Of a stretch of DNA of 64,000 nt, positions 33,820 to 42,869 are shown piece by piece. How positions within the stretch are numbered: the first letter of the stretch is position 1; every line of letters begins with the position of its first letter. This DNA is from Cohnella sp. SGD-V74 (lineage in GTDB: Bacteria > Bacillota > Bacilli > Paenibacillales > Paenibacillaceae). The notes beneath the pieces were generated by a model. The model had not been told where the DNA came from. It made no database searches and was given only the letters and a program-made list of their open reading frames with translations. Where the stretch lies: positions 62,001-126,000 of the forward strand of contig NZ_PVYW01000011.1 in NCBI RefSeq assembly GCF_003001675.1. Reading direction: 5' to 3'. The translations under genes and the position numbers were made by a program.

Positions 33820-35211
33820 TCAGCCGCGGACGAACCGCTCGAAGAGGGAGCCGGCGGCCAGCACTAGTTCGTCGTCGCCGCGACGCCCTGTGAGCTGCAG
33901 GCCGATCGGCAGTCCTTCCGAGGTGAGGCCGACGGGCAGCGACAGAGCCGGGAGACCCCACAGGTTGGCAAACGGAGTGAATTCGCCGTTGGACGGTCCG
34001 CCCGGCTTGCCCGCCGGGATCGGCCCGGCGGTGACCGGACAGGTGGGGGAGACGAGCACGTCGATCTCTTCGAACAACCTGTCAACCAACGAGCGATGGG
34101 AATCCCTCCAGCTCAGGCAGGCCTCATAGTCGCTATCCGTAATGACGCGGCCCGCCTCCAGGCTGTTCCGCATCCGTTCGCTGTAACCTTCCGACCAGTC
34201 GGCCAGCTTGTCTCTGTGTGTTCGGAAAGCTTCATAGTGCAAAATCGTCCACGTTTTATCCTTCACTTGGGAGATTGGAAGCTTCGTGTTCAGTCGCTTG
34301 ACGCGGAAGCCGGCCTCCTCCATCGCTCGGACTACGCCGAGGACCGCATCGCGAATTTCGGGTTCGGCCGTCGCGTCCAAATAGTCGGTCGCTACGCCGA
34401 TCGTCAGAGGCTTCTCAGTCGCACGAGCCCGGATGTCGGGTTGTTCCACTTTCACGTTCAGTCGCATCCGATTCTCCGCAGATTCCTCCATAAGACGCAT
34501 TCCTTTTTCATCCGAGCGTTCTACAAGAGCGTTAAACAGCAGGGAGACGTCCTCGCAAGTGCGTGCCAACACGCCGGCATGATCCAGCGACGGAGCCAGC
34601 GGAGTAATGCCGTCCAGGCTAAGGTGTCCTGCGGACGGCTTGAATCCGGCGACACCGCAGAAGCTGGCCGGCACCCGGACGGAGCCGGCTGAGTCGGTGC
34701 CGATCGAGCCGAGGGCGAAACCGGCGGCGATCCCCGCGGCGGAGCCGGAGCTGGAGCCGCCGGGCAGTCGGCCGGGCCGCAGCGGATTAAGCGTCCAGCC
34801 GAAGGCCGGGTGAGGCCGGCCGTAAGCGAACTCGTACAAATGCGCCTTGCCGATGATGACTGAGCCGGCCTCCAACAGCTTGGCGACGACGCGTGCATGC
34901 GCTTCTGGAACCGGCACGGGAGATCGGCCCGAGCCGTTCGTCAGCGGCACTCCCGCATAAGCGATCATATCTTTGACGGATACCGGGATGCCGTGCAGCG
35001 GTCCGCGGTCGCGGCCGTCCCGCAGCTCGCGCTCGGCCTGCGCGGCCTGTGCCCGAGCTTCGTCCTCCATCAGATGAAGGAAGGAGCGATACCGGTCGTC
35101 TTCGTTTCGTATTCGCTGCAGAAGCGATTCCAGCAGTTGGACGGGAGAGAGCTCTCCGCTGCGGAAGGCCCGTCCTGCCGCCGCGATCGTCCATTGGTCG
35201 TTTCGGGGCAT
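33820..35211 (-). CDS. Amidase-signature family hydrolase
   Basis: A 463-residue amidase. The Ser-cisSer-Lys triad is visible: Lys in IPVSVKDMI (near 79), cis-Ser in PGGSSSGSAAG, and the nucleophile Ser in GTDSAGSVRVPASFCG. It resembles GatA and stand-alone aliphatic or aryl amidases; with no gatB or gatC beside it, a role in tRNA amidation is unlikely. It would be cytoplasmic and hydrolyse an unknown amide. The ATG at 35211 has GGAGGA 7 nt upstream. It is monocistronic, with a hairpin and repeat array downstream. Confidence 0.9.
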   Translation of the reverse strand: MPRNDQWTIAAAGRAFRSGELSPVQLLESLLQRIRNEDDRYRSFLHLMEDEARAQAAQAERELRDGRDRGPLHGIPVSVKDMIAYAGVPLTNGSGRSPVPVPEAHARVVAKLLEAGSVIIGKAHLYEFAYGRPHPAFGWTLNPLRPGRLPGGSSSGSAAGIAAGFALGSIGTDSAGSVRVPASFCGVAGFKPSAGHLSLDGITPLAPSLDHAGVLARTCEDVSLLFNALVERSDEKGMRLMEESAENRMRLNVKVEQPDIRARATEKPLTIGVATDYLDATAEPEIRDAVLGVVRAMEEAGFRVKRLNTKLPISQVKDKTWTILHYEAFRTHRDKLADWSEGYSERMRNSLEAGRVITDSDYEACLSWRDSHRSLVDRLFEEIDVLVSPTCPVTAGPIPAGKPGGPSNGEFTPFANLWGLPALSLPVGLTSEGLPIGLQLTGRRGDDELVLAAGSLFERFVRG

Positions 35212-35478
35212 GTCTCATTCCTCCATGTGTTAAGCATATACGAAATCAGAGTTGCGAGGTTGGGATAAAATTGGAGCAGATTGCGAAAACGGCGTGTGCA
35301 TTGGCGACGACTGACCGGAAGGGATGACGGCGCACGGCATTGACAGCGGCCGACATACGGAAGGGCGACAGACCACGGTGTTCGAGGCGGCGGACGTAAG
35401 CAACTGCCGGCGATTGCGGTGAAAAAGATAACGGCTTGCGAAGGTATATAACGAGATTGCGACGAACGTTTATCCGAC

Positions 35479-35507
35479 TTTACAACTTGGATAACTCATA
35501 CTATGAT
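35479..35507 (+). promoter_or_regulatory. Predicted promoter of esterase-araC
   Basis: TTTACA and TATGAT are separated by exactly 17 bp (5 of 6 each). Transcription would start near 35514, giving a leader of about 130 nt. The remainder of the 35212-35642 gap shows nothing I recognise. Confidence 0.65.
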
Positions 35508-35642
35508 AGCGTCAAGCGCCGGTTAGGTGCAAGGTTATCGCGTCTTCGCGCTTAGTCTTGAACAAGAGGAGCGAGACTTCAGAATCCCGATATAACAAAA
35601 TGAAGCGCAATTCAATACAAATCCCGATTCGGAGGCGGTCAT

Positions 35643-36707
35643 ATGGCGGCACACGGAACTGCAAACGAATTTATCGCCCGGCTGTACGAAGCGAAGCTGG
35701 CCCGGGCTGCGAAGCTCCCCGACCCGGCGGCGGATGGGGAGGAGCTGCTGCGCAGAAGGGAGCGGTTGGCCAGTCTGCTTCGCATCCCCCTTGCACAGGA
35801 AAATGCCGTCCCGCCGGATGCTGAGCTGCTGGAACGTACGGACCAAGGGGCTTACATTCGCGAACGGGTGGAGATCGGCACGAGGGACGGCCTGCGCATG
35901 CCGATGTACGTGCTGCTCCCCAAGACGGCGTCCGCCAGCAGCCCCGCACCTGCCGTACTGGCGCTGCACGGCCACGGCTACGGCAGCCGCGAGCTGGTCG
36001 GACTGACGCCGGACGGACGCGACGAGCCGGAGGGAACGGGCATTCACAAGCATTTCGCGCTGTCTCTCGTCAAGCGCGGTCTGGCCGTCATTGTACCCGA
36101 ACTGCTCGGCTTCGGCGAGCGCCGGCTGGAGGAGGATAGCCGGCTGGACGAAAATCCGGCGGATATGCGCAACTCCTCCTGCTACAAACTGTCCTCCTTT
36201 TTGACTCATCTGGGAGAGACGCTGGCGGGCATTCGCGCGCAGGAGGTGCGAATCGCCGCGGACTACGCGCTGTCCCGTCCCGAGATCGTGAAGGCGGGAG
36301 TCGGCGCGATGGGACTGTCTGGCGGAGCGTTCGTCGCGTATTTGGCGGCAGCGCTGGATGAACGCTTCCGTGCCGTCGTATTAAGCGGGTATACGAATAC
36401 TTATGAGGACAGTTACTTTTTCTCCCGGCAGCACTGTCTGTGCGACTATATTCCCGGAATCGTCGAGTTGGGCGACATGCCCGATCTCGTCGGATTGATC
36501 GCTCCCCGTTCCCTGTACTTGGAGGTCGGGAAGAGCGACCATCTGTTTCCTGTGGAAGGGGCGGTCAGAGCAGCTGAGCGGATCGGAATGTATTACGAGC
36601 GCTTGGGCGCGGCGGACCGGCTTGTGTTGGATATTTTTGACGGGGGACACGAAATCGGGGGAATCGGCTCGTTCGATTGGTTGAGGAAGGAGCTGGATGC
36701 GCTATGA
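35643..36707 (+). CDS. Alpha/beta hydrolase, acetyl-esterase/dienelactone hydrolase-like
   Basis: A 354-residue cytoplasmic esterase. Features: oxyanion strand AVLALHGHGYGS near 105, nucleophile elbow GLSGGA with Ser near residue 222, acid in EVGKSDHLFP, and catalytic His in DGGHEIGG. The N-terminal 90 residues form the extra helical region of the large abhydrolase_7/carbohydrate esterase-like group. Next to an AraC regulator and sugar-modifying enzymes, deacylation of a glycan is the likely task. The ATG at 35643 has GGAGG at 7 nt. It overlaps the regulator gene by 4 nt. Confidence 0.83.
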   Translation: MAAHGTANEFIARLYEAKLARAAKLPDPAADGEELLRRRERLASLLRIPLAQENAVPPDAELLERTDQGAYIRERVEIGTRDGLRMPMYVLLPKTASASSPAPAVLALHGHGYGSRELVGLTPDGRDEPEGTGIHKHFALSLVKRGLAVIVPELLGFGERRLEEDSRLDENPADMRNSSCYKLSSFLTHLGETLAGIRAQEVRIAADYALSRPEIVKAGVGAMGLSGGAFVAYLAAALDERFRAVVLSGYTNTYEDSYFFSRQHCLCDYIPGIVELGDMPDLVGLIAPRSLYLEVGKSDHLFPVEGAVRAAERIGMYYERLGAADRLVLDIFDGGHEIGGIGSFDWLRKELDAL

Positions 36708-37576
36708 GCCGAACGATCAATCCGGTTCCGCAGCTGGTCGAGCGCAGCTTCCTGTTCTTCCACCGCCTCGAAACCCGGGAAGGCCATCTGGAAATCGTCA
36801 ACGCCCACCAAGGCATCGAAATCGTGCTCGTGAGGGAAGGACGCGGTCAGCTGATTCTCGACCGGACGGTGCACCCGATCGGGCCGGGAACGTTTGTCGT
36901 AATCCAGCCGTACCAGCTGCATCATTTTAAGATGGAGCCTCCTTACGTGCGCACGCCGCTCGTATTCGATCCTTATTTGTTCGACCGCTATGCCGCGTTG
37001 TTTCCGGCGCTGCAAGCCTTTTTTCATCGGCTGTGGAAAGGAAAGCACGGAGGGCGGCTGTTCGCGCTCAGCGAGGAGGAGTTGGAGCGGTTGGACGGGT
37101 TGGCCGGACAGTTCGAGCGCAGGCTCGGCGAGGTGCCGGAATACGGGAGACAGGAGGAATTGTTGCTGTTTCTGCTCGACTGGATGCGGGAGCTGCGCGT
37201 AATCTGCGAGCGGGACGACCGGCGCGAGCCGGATGCGGCCGGCAAGCGGGAAGGCAGACATATCGAGCAGATGATGAGCTGGATCGAGGAGCATTACCAC
37301 GAAAGCTTCTCATTGGAAAAGCTGGCCGAAGCGCTTCATCTGTCGCCGTTCTACGCCTCGCATCTGTTCAGCGAAGAGACCGGCTGCACGCTCAGTCAGT
37401 ACATTATAGCCCGCAGATTGCGCGAGTCGTGTCTGCTGCTGACGATGACCGACCGGCCCGTAGCGCAGATCGGCAAGCAGATCGGTTTTAACAGCAGCGC
37501 CTACTTCTGCAAGACGTTCAAGAAAAAGATGGGCTTATCGCCGCAAGCTTTCCGCAAACGCTCCGGACAGGCGTAA
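36704..37576 (+). CDS. AraC-family transcriptional regulator
   Basis: A 290-residue regulator. Residues 20-110 form a cupin sugar-binding domain (ETREGHLEIVNAHQGIEI, IQPYQLHHFKME). The last 100 residues are a double AraC helix-turn-helix (SLEKLAEALHLSPFYASHLF and PVAQIGKQIGFNSSAYFCKTF). It should control the esterase gene, which it overlaps (ATGA), and probably the catabolic genes 245 bp downstream in response to a sugar. The start ATG at 36704 uses AAGGAG. Confidence 0.92.
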   Translation: MSRTINPVPQLVERSFLFFHRLETREGHLEIVNAHQGIEIVLVREGRGQLILDRTVHPIGPGTFVVIQPYQLHHFKMEPPYVRTPLVFDPYLFDRYAALFPALQAFFHRLWKGKHGGRLFALSEEELERLDGLAGQFERRLGEVPEYGRQEELLLFLLDWMRELRVICERDDRREPDAAGKREGRHIEQMMSWIEEHYHESFSLEKLAEALHLSPFYASHLFSEETGCTLSQYIIARRLRESCLLLTMTDRPVAQIGKQIGFNSSAYFCKTFKKKMGLSPQAFRKRSGQA

Positions 37577-37820
37577 CGACGGGAGAAGGCGAACCAGCCG
37601 GAGCGCAGGAGGAGAACCGCCCCGCGCCGGTTGATTCGTCATGCCCGAAAACGGCCGTACGTCGCGTCCTGGAGGGGCGCTGTGCCATCCGGCAAACGGA
37701 TCAGACGCCGGGCTATCGGTCAGACGGAATGAACGACAGGAGGCTGCGCGATCCGGAGGAAAAGTCCGAAACGGCGGCAAGTCAGGCCTCATACCCGCTC
37801 TACAAGGAGGAATAAGTCAG

Positions 37821-38660
37821 ATGAAATACGCGTTCAATACGGCATCGGCCCCGACGCTGACGCTGCCGGAGCTGCTGGAAGCGGCTCGTCGCTACGGCTA
37901 CGGTGGTCTGGAAGTACGAGCCGGAGTCGGACATCGTCACGGCATCGAAATCGACGCCGGCACGGAAGCGCGCCAAAGCTTGAGACGGCTGGCGGAGAAG
38001 GCAAAAGTCGCCCTGACGGCGCTCGGCGTATCCAGCCGGTTCTCGGCGGCGGAGGAGGAGGGCGAGGCGCAGATAGACGCTGCCGAGAAAGCCATTGAGT
38101 TGGCGGCGGATATGGGGATTCCGTATGTTCGGCTGTTTTGCGGCCGGATTGCGGCGGGAGACAGCCGGGACAAAGCGCGGGAACGCATCGTGGAGGCGCT
38201 GCGCCGACTCGCGCCAAGCGGGACGGAGCATGGAGTCGTTCTGCTGCTGGAGACGCACGACGACTGGTCTGCCCCTGGCGAGCTGGCAGAGGTGCTGCGG
38301 CGGGTTGGTCATCCAAGCGTTGCGGCTCTCTGGGACGTGCTTCATACGCAGCACGAAGGAGAGGCATCGCCCGCGGAAACCGTCGCCGCGCTGGGGCCGT
38401 GGATCCGCCACGTCCATGTGCACGACGGCGTCCGCAAACCGCCCGGGAGCACCGGGCATCCGCATTACCGCGCCATCGGCAGCGGCGATGTCGATCATGC
38501 CGAGGTCATCCGGGCGCTGAACGGCATCGGCTATACGGGCTGGCTGAGCGGGGAGTGGTACGAATGGGAGCCGCGCGAGACGCATCTGCCGCGCGAGCTG
38601 GAGGCGCTGCGGCGGGCCGAGCAAGCGGCCGGGAAAGGAGCGTCCGAAGATGGCCTTTAA
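37821..38660 (+). CDS. Sugar phosphate isomerase/epimerase (xylose-isomerase-like TIM barrel)
   Basis: A 279-residue TIM-barrel protein of the AP-endonuclease-2/xylose isomerase superfamily. Metal-binding positions are visible: Glu in LLLETHDDW (near 148), Asp and His in ALWDVLHTQHEG, His in VHVHDG, and Glu in SGEWYEWEP. Such enzymes isomerise or epimerise ketoses, inositols or keto-sugars. The ATG at 37821 has AAGGAGG 10 nt upstream. It starts a three-gene set with an oxidoreductase (overlap 11 nt) and a FAD enzyme; the 244 bp before it contain no further gene. Confidence 0.88.
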   Translation: MKYAFNTASAPTLTLPELLEAARRYGYGGLEVRAGVGHRHGIEIDAGTEARQSLRRLAEKAKVALTALGVSSRFSAAEEEGEAQIDAAEKAIELAADMGIPYVRLFCGRIAAGDSRDKARERIVEALRRLAPSGTEHGVVLLLETHDDWSAPGELAEVLRRVGHPSVAALWDVLHTQHEGEASPAETVAALGPWIRHVHVHDGVRKPPGSTGHPHYRAIGSGDVDHAEVIRALNGIGYTGWLSGEWYEWEPRETHLPRELEALRRAEQAAGKGASEDGL

Positions 38661-39648
38661 AATATGCGTGATCGGATGCGGCGGCATCGCCTGGAGAGGG
38701 CATGGTCCGGCGTACCGGCGTTACCGGGAGGAACGGCCGGATACGGAGCTGGCTGCCTGCGTGGACGCCGATCCGGACAGGGCGGCCAAATTCGCCGAGG
38801 AGTTCGGCTTTCGCCGGGCGTACACGAGGGTGGAGGAAGCGCTGGAGACGGAGCGTCCAGACGCCGTCTGCCTGCTCGTGCCCGCTCCGTACATCGCGGA
38901 GCTGGCCGCATCGATTCTAGGCCAAGGCTACCCGCTGCTGCTGGAGAAACCTCCCGGCACGACGCGGGAAGAAGCGCTGCGCATCGCAGCAGCCGCGATT
39001 CGGCCGAACGGCGGCGAGATTCCGACACAGGTGGCGTTCAACCGCCGATATATGCCGCTGATCGGGCAGGCGGTCGACGCGCTGAAGGAGTGGCGTGAAG
39101 CCGGACGGCTGCATCATATCGCTTACGACATCAGCCGGGTTGGCCGAACCGACGACGAGGACGCGTCCGTCACGGCGATTCACGGCATCGACGCGCTAAG
39201 AACGCTGGCAGGTTCGGATTACCGCGACATTCGCCTGAGCTATCGCCCGCTCCCGCATCTGGGTTCGCGCGTGACGAATGTCTCGCTGGAAGGCGAGTTT
39301 CAGTCCGGGGCGACGTTCCGGCTGAATTATTTTCCGGCGGCGGGGGCGGTATACGAGAGGGCGGCGATCAACTGCGAAGACGCCACGCTGCTGCTTCGGC
39401 TTCCGTTCTGGACGTCGAACGATTCGCCCGGAGGCGTTCTGCTGCAAGGCAACCGCGAGCTGAAGCATTGGGCGTCGGAAGCCGAGCCGTTCGTAACCAA
39501 CGGCTTCTACGAGGAGAATGCCGGCTTCTTCGACGCCGTCCGCGCGGGCATGCAGCCGACTGGAGGAATCCGCACGGCGATTCAGTCGGTAGAGGTGGCG
39601 GAGGCGGTGCTGCGGAGAGAGACGCGTTATGCGTCGGACAACAGATAA
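38650..39648 (+). CDS. Gfo/Idh/MocA-family dehydrogenase
   Basis: A 332-residue NAD(P)-dependent sugar or inositol dehydrogenase. The N-terminal Rossmann fold has the motif CVIGCGGIAWRGHG, and the family's catalytic EKP occurs in LLLEKPPGTTREEA near residue 100. The C-terminal alpha/beta domain includes FNRRYMP and the DGIHGIDALR-type helix (here AIHGIDALR). It overlaps the isomerase gene by 11 nt, so both act in one pathway, presumably oxidation then isomerisation of a sugar derived from a deacylated glycan. Confidence 0.9.
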   Translation: MAFKICVIGCGGIAWRGHGPAYRRYREERPDTELAACVDADPDRAAKFAEEFGFRRAYTRVEEALETERPDAVCLLVPAPYIAELAASILGQGYPLLLEKPPGTTREEALRIAAAAIRPNGGEIPTQVAFNRRYMPLIGQAVDALKEWREAGRLHHIAYDISRVGRTDDEDASVTAIHGIDALRTLAGSDYRDIRLSYRPLPHLGSRVTNVSLEGEFQSGATFRLNYFPAAGAVYERAAINCEDATLLLRLPFWTSNDSPGGVLLQGNRELKHWASEAEPFVTNGFYEENAGFFDAVRAGMQPTGGIRTAIQSVEVAEAVLRRETRYASDNR

Positions 39649-39659
39649 GGAGGAGAACG

Positions 39660-41891
39660 ATGAACAGCAAATCAGCGAGCTACGACGTCGTGGTCGCCGG
39701 AGGCGGACTGGCCGGCTTCAGCGCGGCGGTGGCAGCGGCCAGGGAAGGCGCGCGCACCGCGCTCGTGCAGGATCGACCCGTGCTGGGCGGCAACAGCTCG
39801 TCGGAAATTCGCGTGACGCCGCACGGCGCCGGACGGTTTCATGCCTACGCCAGAGAGACGGGAATCATTACCGAGGTGACGTGCGAGGATCGGGCGAACA
39901 ACCATGAGCAGTTTCACAACAACGGCTGGACGAACAGCGTGTGGGATATGACGTTGTACGATCTGGCGATGAGAACGCCGAACTTGACGGTGTACCTGAA
40001 CACCTCCGTGCAGCAGGTCGAAAAGGATGGAGACCGGCGCATCGCCGCTGTTACCGCGAGAATCGCGGGGGCGGAGACGGAGCTGCGGCTGGAAGGCCGC
40101 GTCTTCATCGATTGCACCGGGGACGGCACGGTCGCGGCGCTGGCGGGCAACGAGTGGCGGATGGGCAGCGAGAGCCGCGACGAATTCGGCGAGCCCCACG
40201 CTCCGGAGCGCGCAAGCGGCGACACGATGGGCAGCTCGATCCATTTCCGCGCCCGCGATACGGGGCGGCCGGCTCCGTTTCGCGCCCCCGAATGGGCCGT
40301 CGCGTATGACGATCCCGCCTTCTTCTACGCGCACAATCGCAGACCGTACGACATTCGCGCCGGTTACTGGTGGTTCGAGCTGGGTTCGCCTTGGGATACG
40401 ATACACGACGCGGAGACGATCCGTCATGAGCTGACGCGCCATGTGCTGGGCGTATGGGACTGGATCAAGAACAAGGACCCGCTGACCCGGGACAAGGCGG
40501 TGAATTACGCGCTCGACTGGATCGGCCAGGTGCCGGGCAAAAGGGAAAGTCGGCGCATAATGGGCCGTTATCTGCTGACCGAGCATGACGTGCTGGAAGG
40601 CAGAAAGTTTGCCGACGAGGTCGCCTATGGCGGGTGGTATTTGGACCTGCACGTCCCCGGAGGGCTGCTCGCGCCGACAAGCGAGCTGCCGGGAGCGGCC
40701 GAGCTGGTCAGCCCCTACGGCATTCCGCTGCGCATTCTGATCGCCAAGGATATCGACAACCTGCTGATGGCGGGGCGCAACGTCAGCGTCACGCACGCGG
40801 CGCTCGGCACCGTCCGCGTCATGTCGACGACTGCCATTATGGGCCAGGCGGCAGGAACCGCCGCTGCCGTCGCGCTTAGGCGCGGCATTCCCGTCCCGGA
40901 CGTGCCGGGGACGGACGCCATTGCGGAGGTGCAGCAGACGCTGCTGCGGGCCGGCTGTTTCCTGCCGGGCGCAGCGAACGTCGATCCGCTCGACCTCGCC
41001 CGGCAGGCGGAGGTGACGGCCAGCAGCGAGGCGGAGCTTGCCGAGACGGAGCCGGGAGACGAGGGAGAGGCGCTGGACATCCGTCGCAGCCAGTGGGTGG
41101 CCGTCGCGGCGGGCGAACTGGAGCATCTGGACGTCTGGGTGGCGAATCGCGGCGACCATCCGCTCTCGTTCGAAGCCGAATTGCATCGCACCGAGCATAT
41201 TTGGGATTACGACGTGCGGCAGCAAAACCGGCTGGCCGCAGCCATACTGGAAGTTCCGCCGGCCTGCGAAGGCTGGATTCGATGGCTGCCGCGGCTGGAC
41301 GCGCGAAGCGGCCTTCCGGAAGAAGGCTATGTCCGGCTCGATCTGCTGAACGGCCGCGGGCTGATCTGGCGCCGCGCCAATGCCGTGCACCCCGGGCTTC
41401 CGTCGGCCAGCGAACTGGAGCCCGGCCGCCTGCGCAGCCACGACGACGGACGGACGATGAGCTTCCGCGTCAGTCCGCCCCAGCCGATCTATTCGGCCGC
41501 GCAGACGGTCAGCGGCGTCACCCGGCCGCATCGGACCGTCAACCTGTGGCGTTCGGCGCCAGGCCTGCCGCTTCCGCAGACGCTGGAGCTGCGATGGCGC
41601 GAGACGCGGGAGATCGGGACGATTGAGCTGACTTTTCCGGGACATCTGCTTCAGGATCACAACCGTTATCCCGCCTACTATCGCGAACCCGACTGTCCGC
41701 GCGACTACAGAATTGAGGCTTGGACCGCCGGGGGCTGGGAGAGCGTCCACGAGACGTTCGGCAATTATCAGCGCCGCGTGTCTCATCGACTCTCCCGACC
41801 GGTACGGACGGAGCGCATCCGCATCGTCTTCCTGGCATCCAACGGAGGCGCGGAAGCGGCGGTCTACGAGATTCGCTGCTACGGGATATAA
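39660..41891 (+). CDS. FAD-dependent oxidoreductase with C-terminal discoidin-like region
   Basis: A 743-residue protein. Residues 1-470 are a FAD_oxidored-type flavoenzyme: dinucleotide motif VVVAGGGLAGFSAAVAAAREG, the GGNSSSEIRV segment, FIDCTGDGTVAALAG, and a C-terminal FAD motif with LLMAGRNVSVTHAALGTVRV. Residues about 470-743 are beta-rich and resemble F5/8-type carbohydrate-binding modules (RTERIRIVFLASNG, AVYEIRCYGI). No signal peptide is present, which is odd for a carbohydrate-binding tail but known for this group in Paenibacillus-like bacteria. The ATG at 39660 has AAGGAGG. Its partner genes suggest oxidation of a sugar or sugar acid. Confidence 0.83.
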   Translation: MNSKSASYDVVVAGGGLAGFSAAVAAAREGARTALVQDRPVLGGNSSSEIRVTPHGAGRFHAYARETGIITEVTCEDRANNHEQFHNNGWTNSVWDMTLYDLAMRTPNLTVYLNTSVQQVEKDGDRRIAAVTARIAGAETELRLEGRVFIDCTGDGTVAALAGNEWRMGSESRDEFGEPHAPERASGDTMGSSIHFRARDTGRPAPFRAPEWAVAYDDPAFFYAHNRRPYDIRAGYWWFELGSPWDTIHDAETIRHELTRHVLGVWDWIKNKDPLTRDKAVNYALDWIGQVPGKRESRRIMGRYLLTEHDVLEGRKFADEVAYGGWYLDLHVPGGLLAPTSELPGAAELVSPYGIPLRILIAKDIDNLLMAGRNVSVTHAALGTVRVMSTTAIMGQAAGTAAAVALRRGIPVPDVPGTDAIAEVQQTLLRAGCFLPGAANVDPLDLARQAEVTASSEAELAETEPGDEGEALDIRRSQWVAVAAGELEHLDVWVANRGDHPLSFEAELHRTEHIWDYDVRQQNRLAAAILEVPPACEGWIRWLPRLDARSGLPEEGYVRLDLLNGRGLIWRRANAVHPGLPSASELEPGRLRSHDDGRTMSFRVSPPQPIYSAAQTVSGVTRPHRTVNLWRSAPGLPLPQTLELRWRETREIGTIELTFPGHLLQDHNRYPAYYREPDCPRDYRIEAWTAGGWESVHETFGNYQRRVSHRLSRPVRTERIRIVFLASNGGAEAAVYEIRCYGI

Positions 41892-41939
41892 CGGGATTGC
41901 CTTTTCATAACACAAGCTTGGCATTCTCCAATAACCTAC

Positions 41940-41969
41940 TTTACACCTCGGAAAACACTGTATTATGAT
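41940..41969 (+). promoter_or_regulatory. Predicted promoter of amino-acid ABC operon
   Basis: TTTACA, 18 bp, TATGAT. It lies 62 bp before the start codon of the binding-protein gene. Confidence 0.6.
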
Positions 41970-42031
41970 GAGGCCATGCGAGAGGCCGCGCACAACGCAA
42001 GTCGAATCCATATTCAAGGAGACAATGACCG

Positions 42032-42847
42032 ATGAACGCTAAAACAAAAACGTTATTCGCCGTATTGACGCTGGTTGCGGCACTGATCGCCGCAGGCTGC
42101 TCGAACGATAAAGGAAACGGCTCCGCACAGTCGGCCGCCGCGCAAACTTCGCTGGATAAGCTGAAGCAGAAAGGCGAGTTCGTCATCGCGACGACCGGCA
42201 CGTACCCGCCGTACGCCTTCCACGAGGAGACCGGCGACCGACCGCTGACCGGCTTCGATATCGAGCTGCTGACCGAGGTGTTCGCGCGCATCGACGGCGT
42301 GAAGCTGTCGTTCAAGGAAGCGGAATGGGACGGCATGCTTGCAGGCCTGGATGCGGGACGGTTCGACTCGATCCACCAGATCGGGGTCACGGAGGAGCGC
42401 AAGGAGAAATACGATTTCGCCGACCCGTACCTGATCTCGTACCCGACGCTGATCGTGCTGGACGAGACGAAGGATATCAACAGCTTCGAGGATTTGAAGG
42501 GCAAGAAAGTGTACGGCTCCAATACGAGCATTTACGGCAAGCTGGCCGAGTCCTACGGCGCGGTGCTCGTGCCGGAGGGCGAAAGCCTGGAGTTGCTGAA
42601 GAACAAACGGGTGGACGCGATCATTTTCAACAATCTGTACTTCCTGGAGCTGAAGAAAAACCGTCCCGACCTGAACCTGAGAGCGGCCGATCAGGCCGAT
42701 ACGCAGGAGTTGGTGGCGCTGCCTCTCGTGAAGGGCGGAGACGGTACGGCGATCGCGGCGTTTAACGAGGCGCTGAAGAGCGTGAAGGAAGACGGCATAT
42801 ACGAGAAGCTGTCGCTCAAATGGTTCGGCGAAAACTTGCTGAAGTAA
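42032..42847 (+). CDS. Amino-acid (cystine-type) ABC transporter binding lipoprotein
   Basis: A 271-residue family-3 binding protein. A lipoprotein signal ends at ALIAAGC (Cys near 23). The mature domain shows FVIATTGTYPPYAF, LTGFDIELL and SFEDLKGKKVYGS, the pattern of cystine and polar amino-acid binders (TcyA/FliY-like). The final helix ends YEKLSLKWFGENLLK. It delivers its ligand to the permease and ATPase encoded next. The NtaA/YtnJ-type monooxygenase in the same operon makes an organosulfur amino acid a reasonable ligand, by analogy with the Bacillus subtilis ytmI operon. Confidence 0.88.
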   Translation: MNAKTKTLFAVLTLVAALIAAGCSNDKGNGSAQSAAAQTSLDKLKQKGEFVIATTGTYPPYAFHEETGDRPLTGFDIELLTEVFARIDGVKLSFKEAEWDGMLAGLDAGRFDSIHQIGVTEERKEKYDFADPYLISYPTLIVLDETKDINSFEDLKGKKVYGSNTSIYGKLAESYGAVLVPEGESLELLKNKRVDAIIFNNLYFLELKKNRPDLNLRAADQADTQELVALPLVKGGDGTAIAAFNEALKSVKEDGIYEKLSLKWFGENLLK

Positions 42848-42869
42848 GGCGGAGAAAGGAGGGCTCGGC

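Noticed and set aside
37641..37820. N-terminal extension of the TIM-barrel isomerase from an upstream in-frame ATG
   Set aside because: The extension is low-complexity and AAGGAGG before ATG 37821 fixes the start; the barrel begins directly with MKYAFNTAS.
39672..42017. 781-codon open frame antisense to the FAD oxidoreductase
   Set aside because: GC-driven shadow frame with low-complexity composition; the plus-strand gene has clear FAD motifs.
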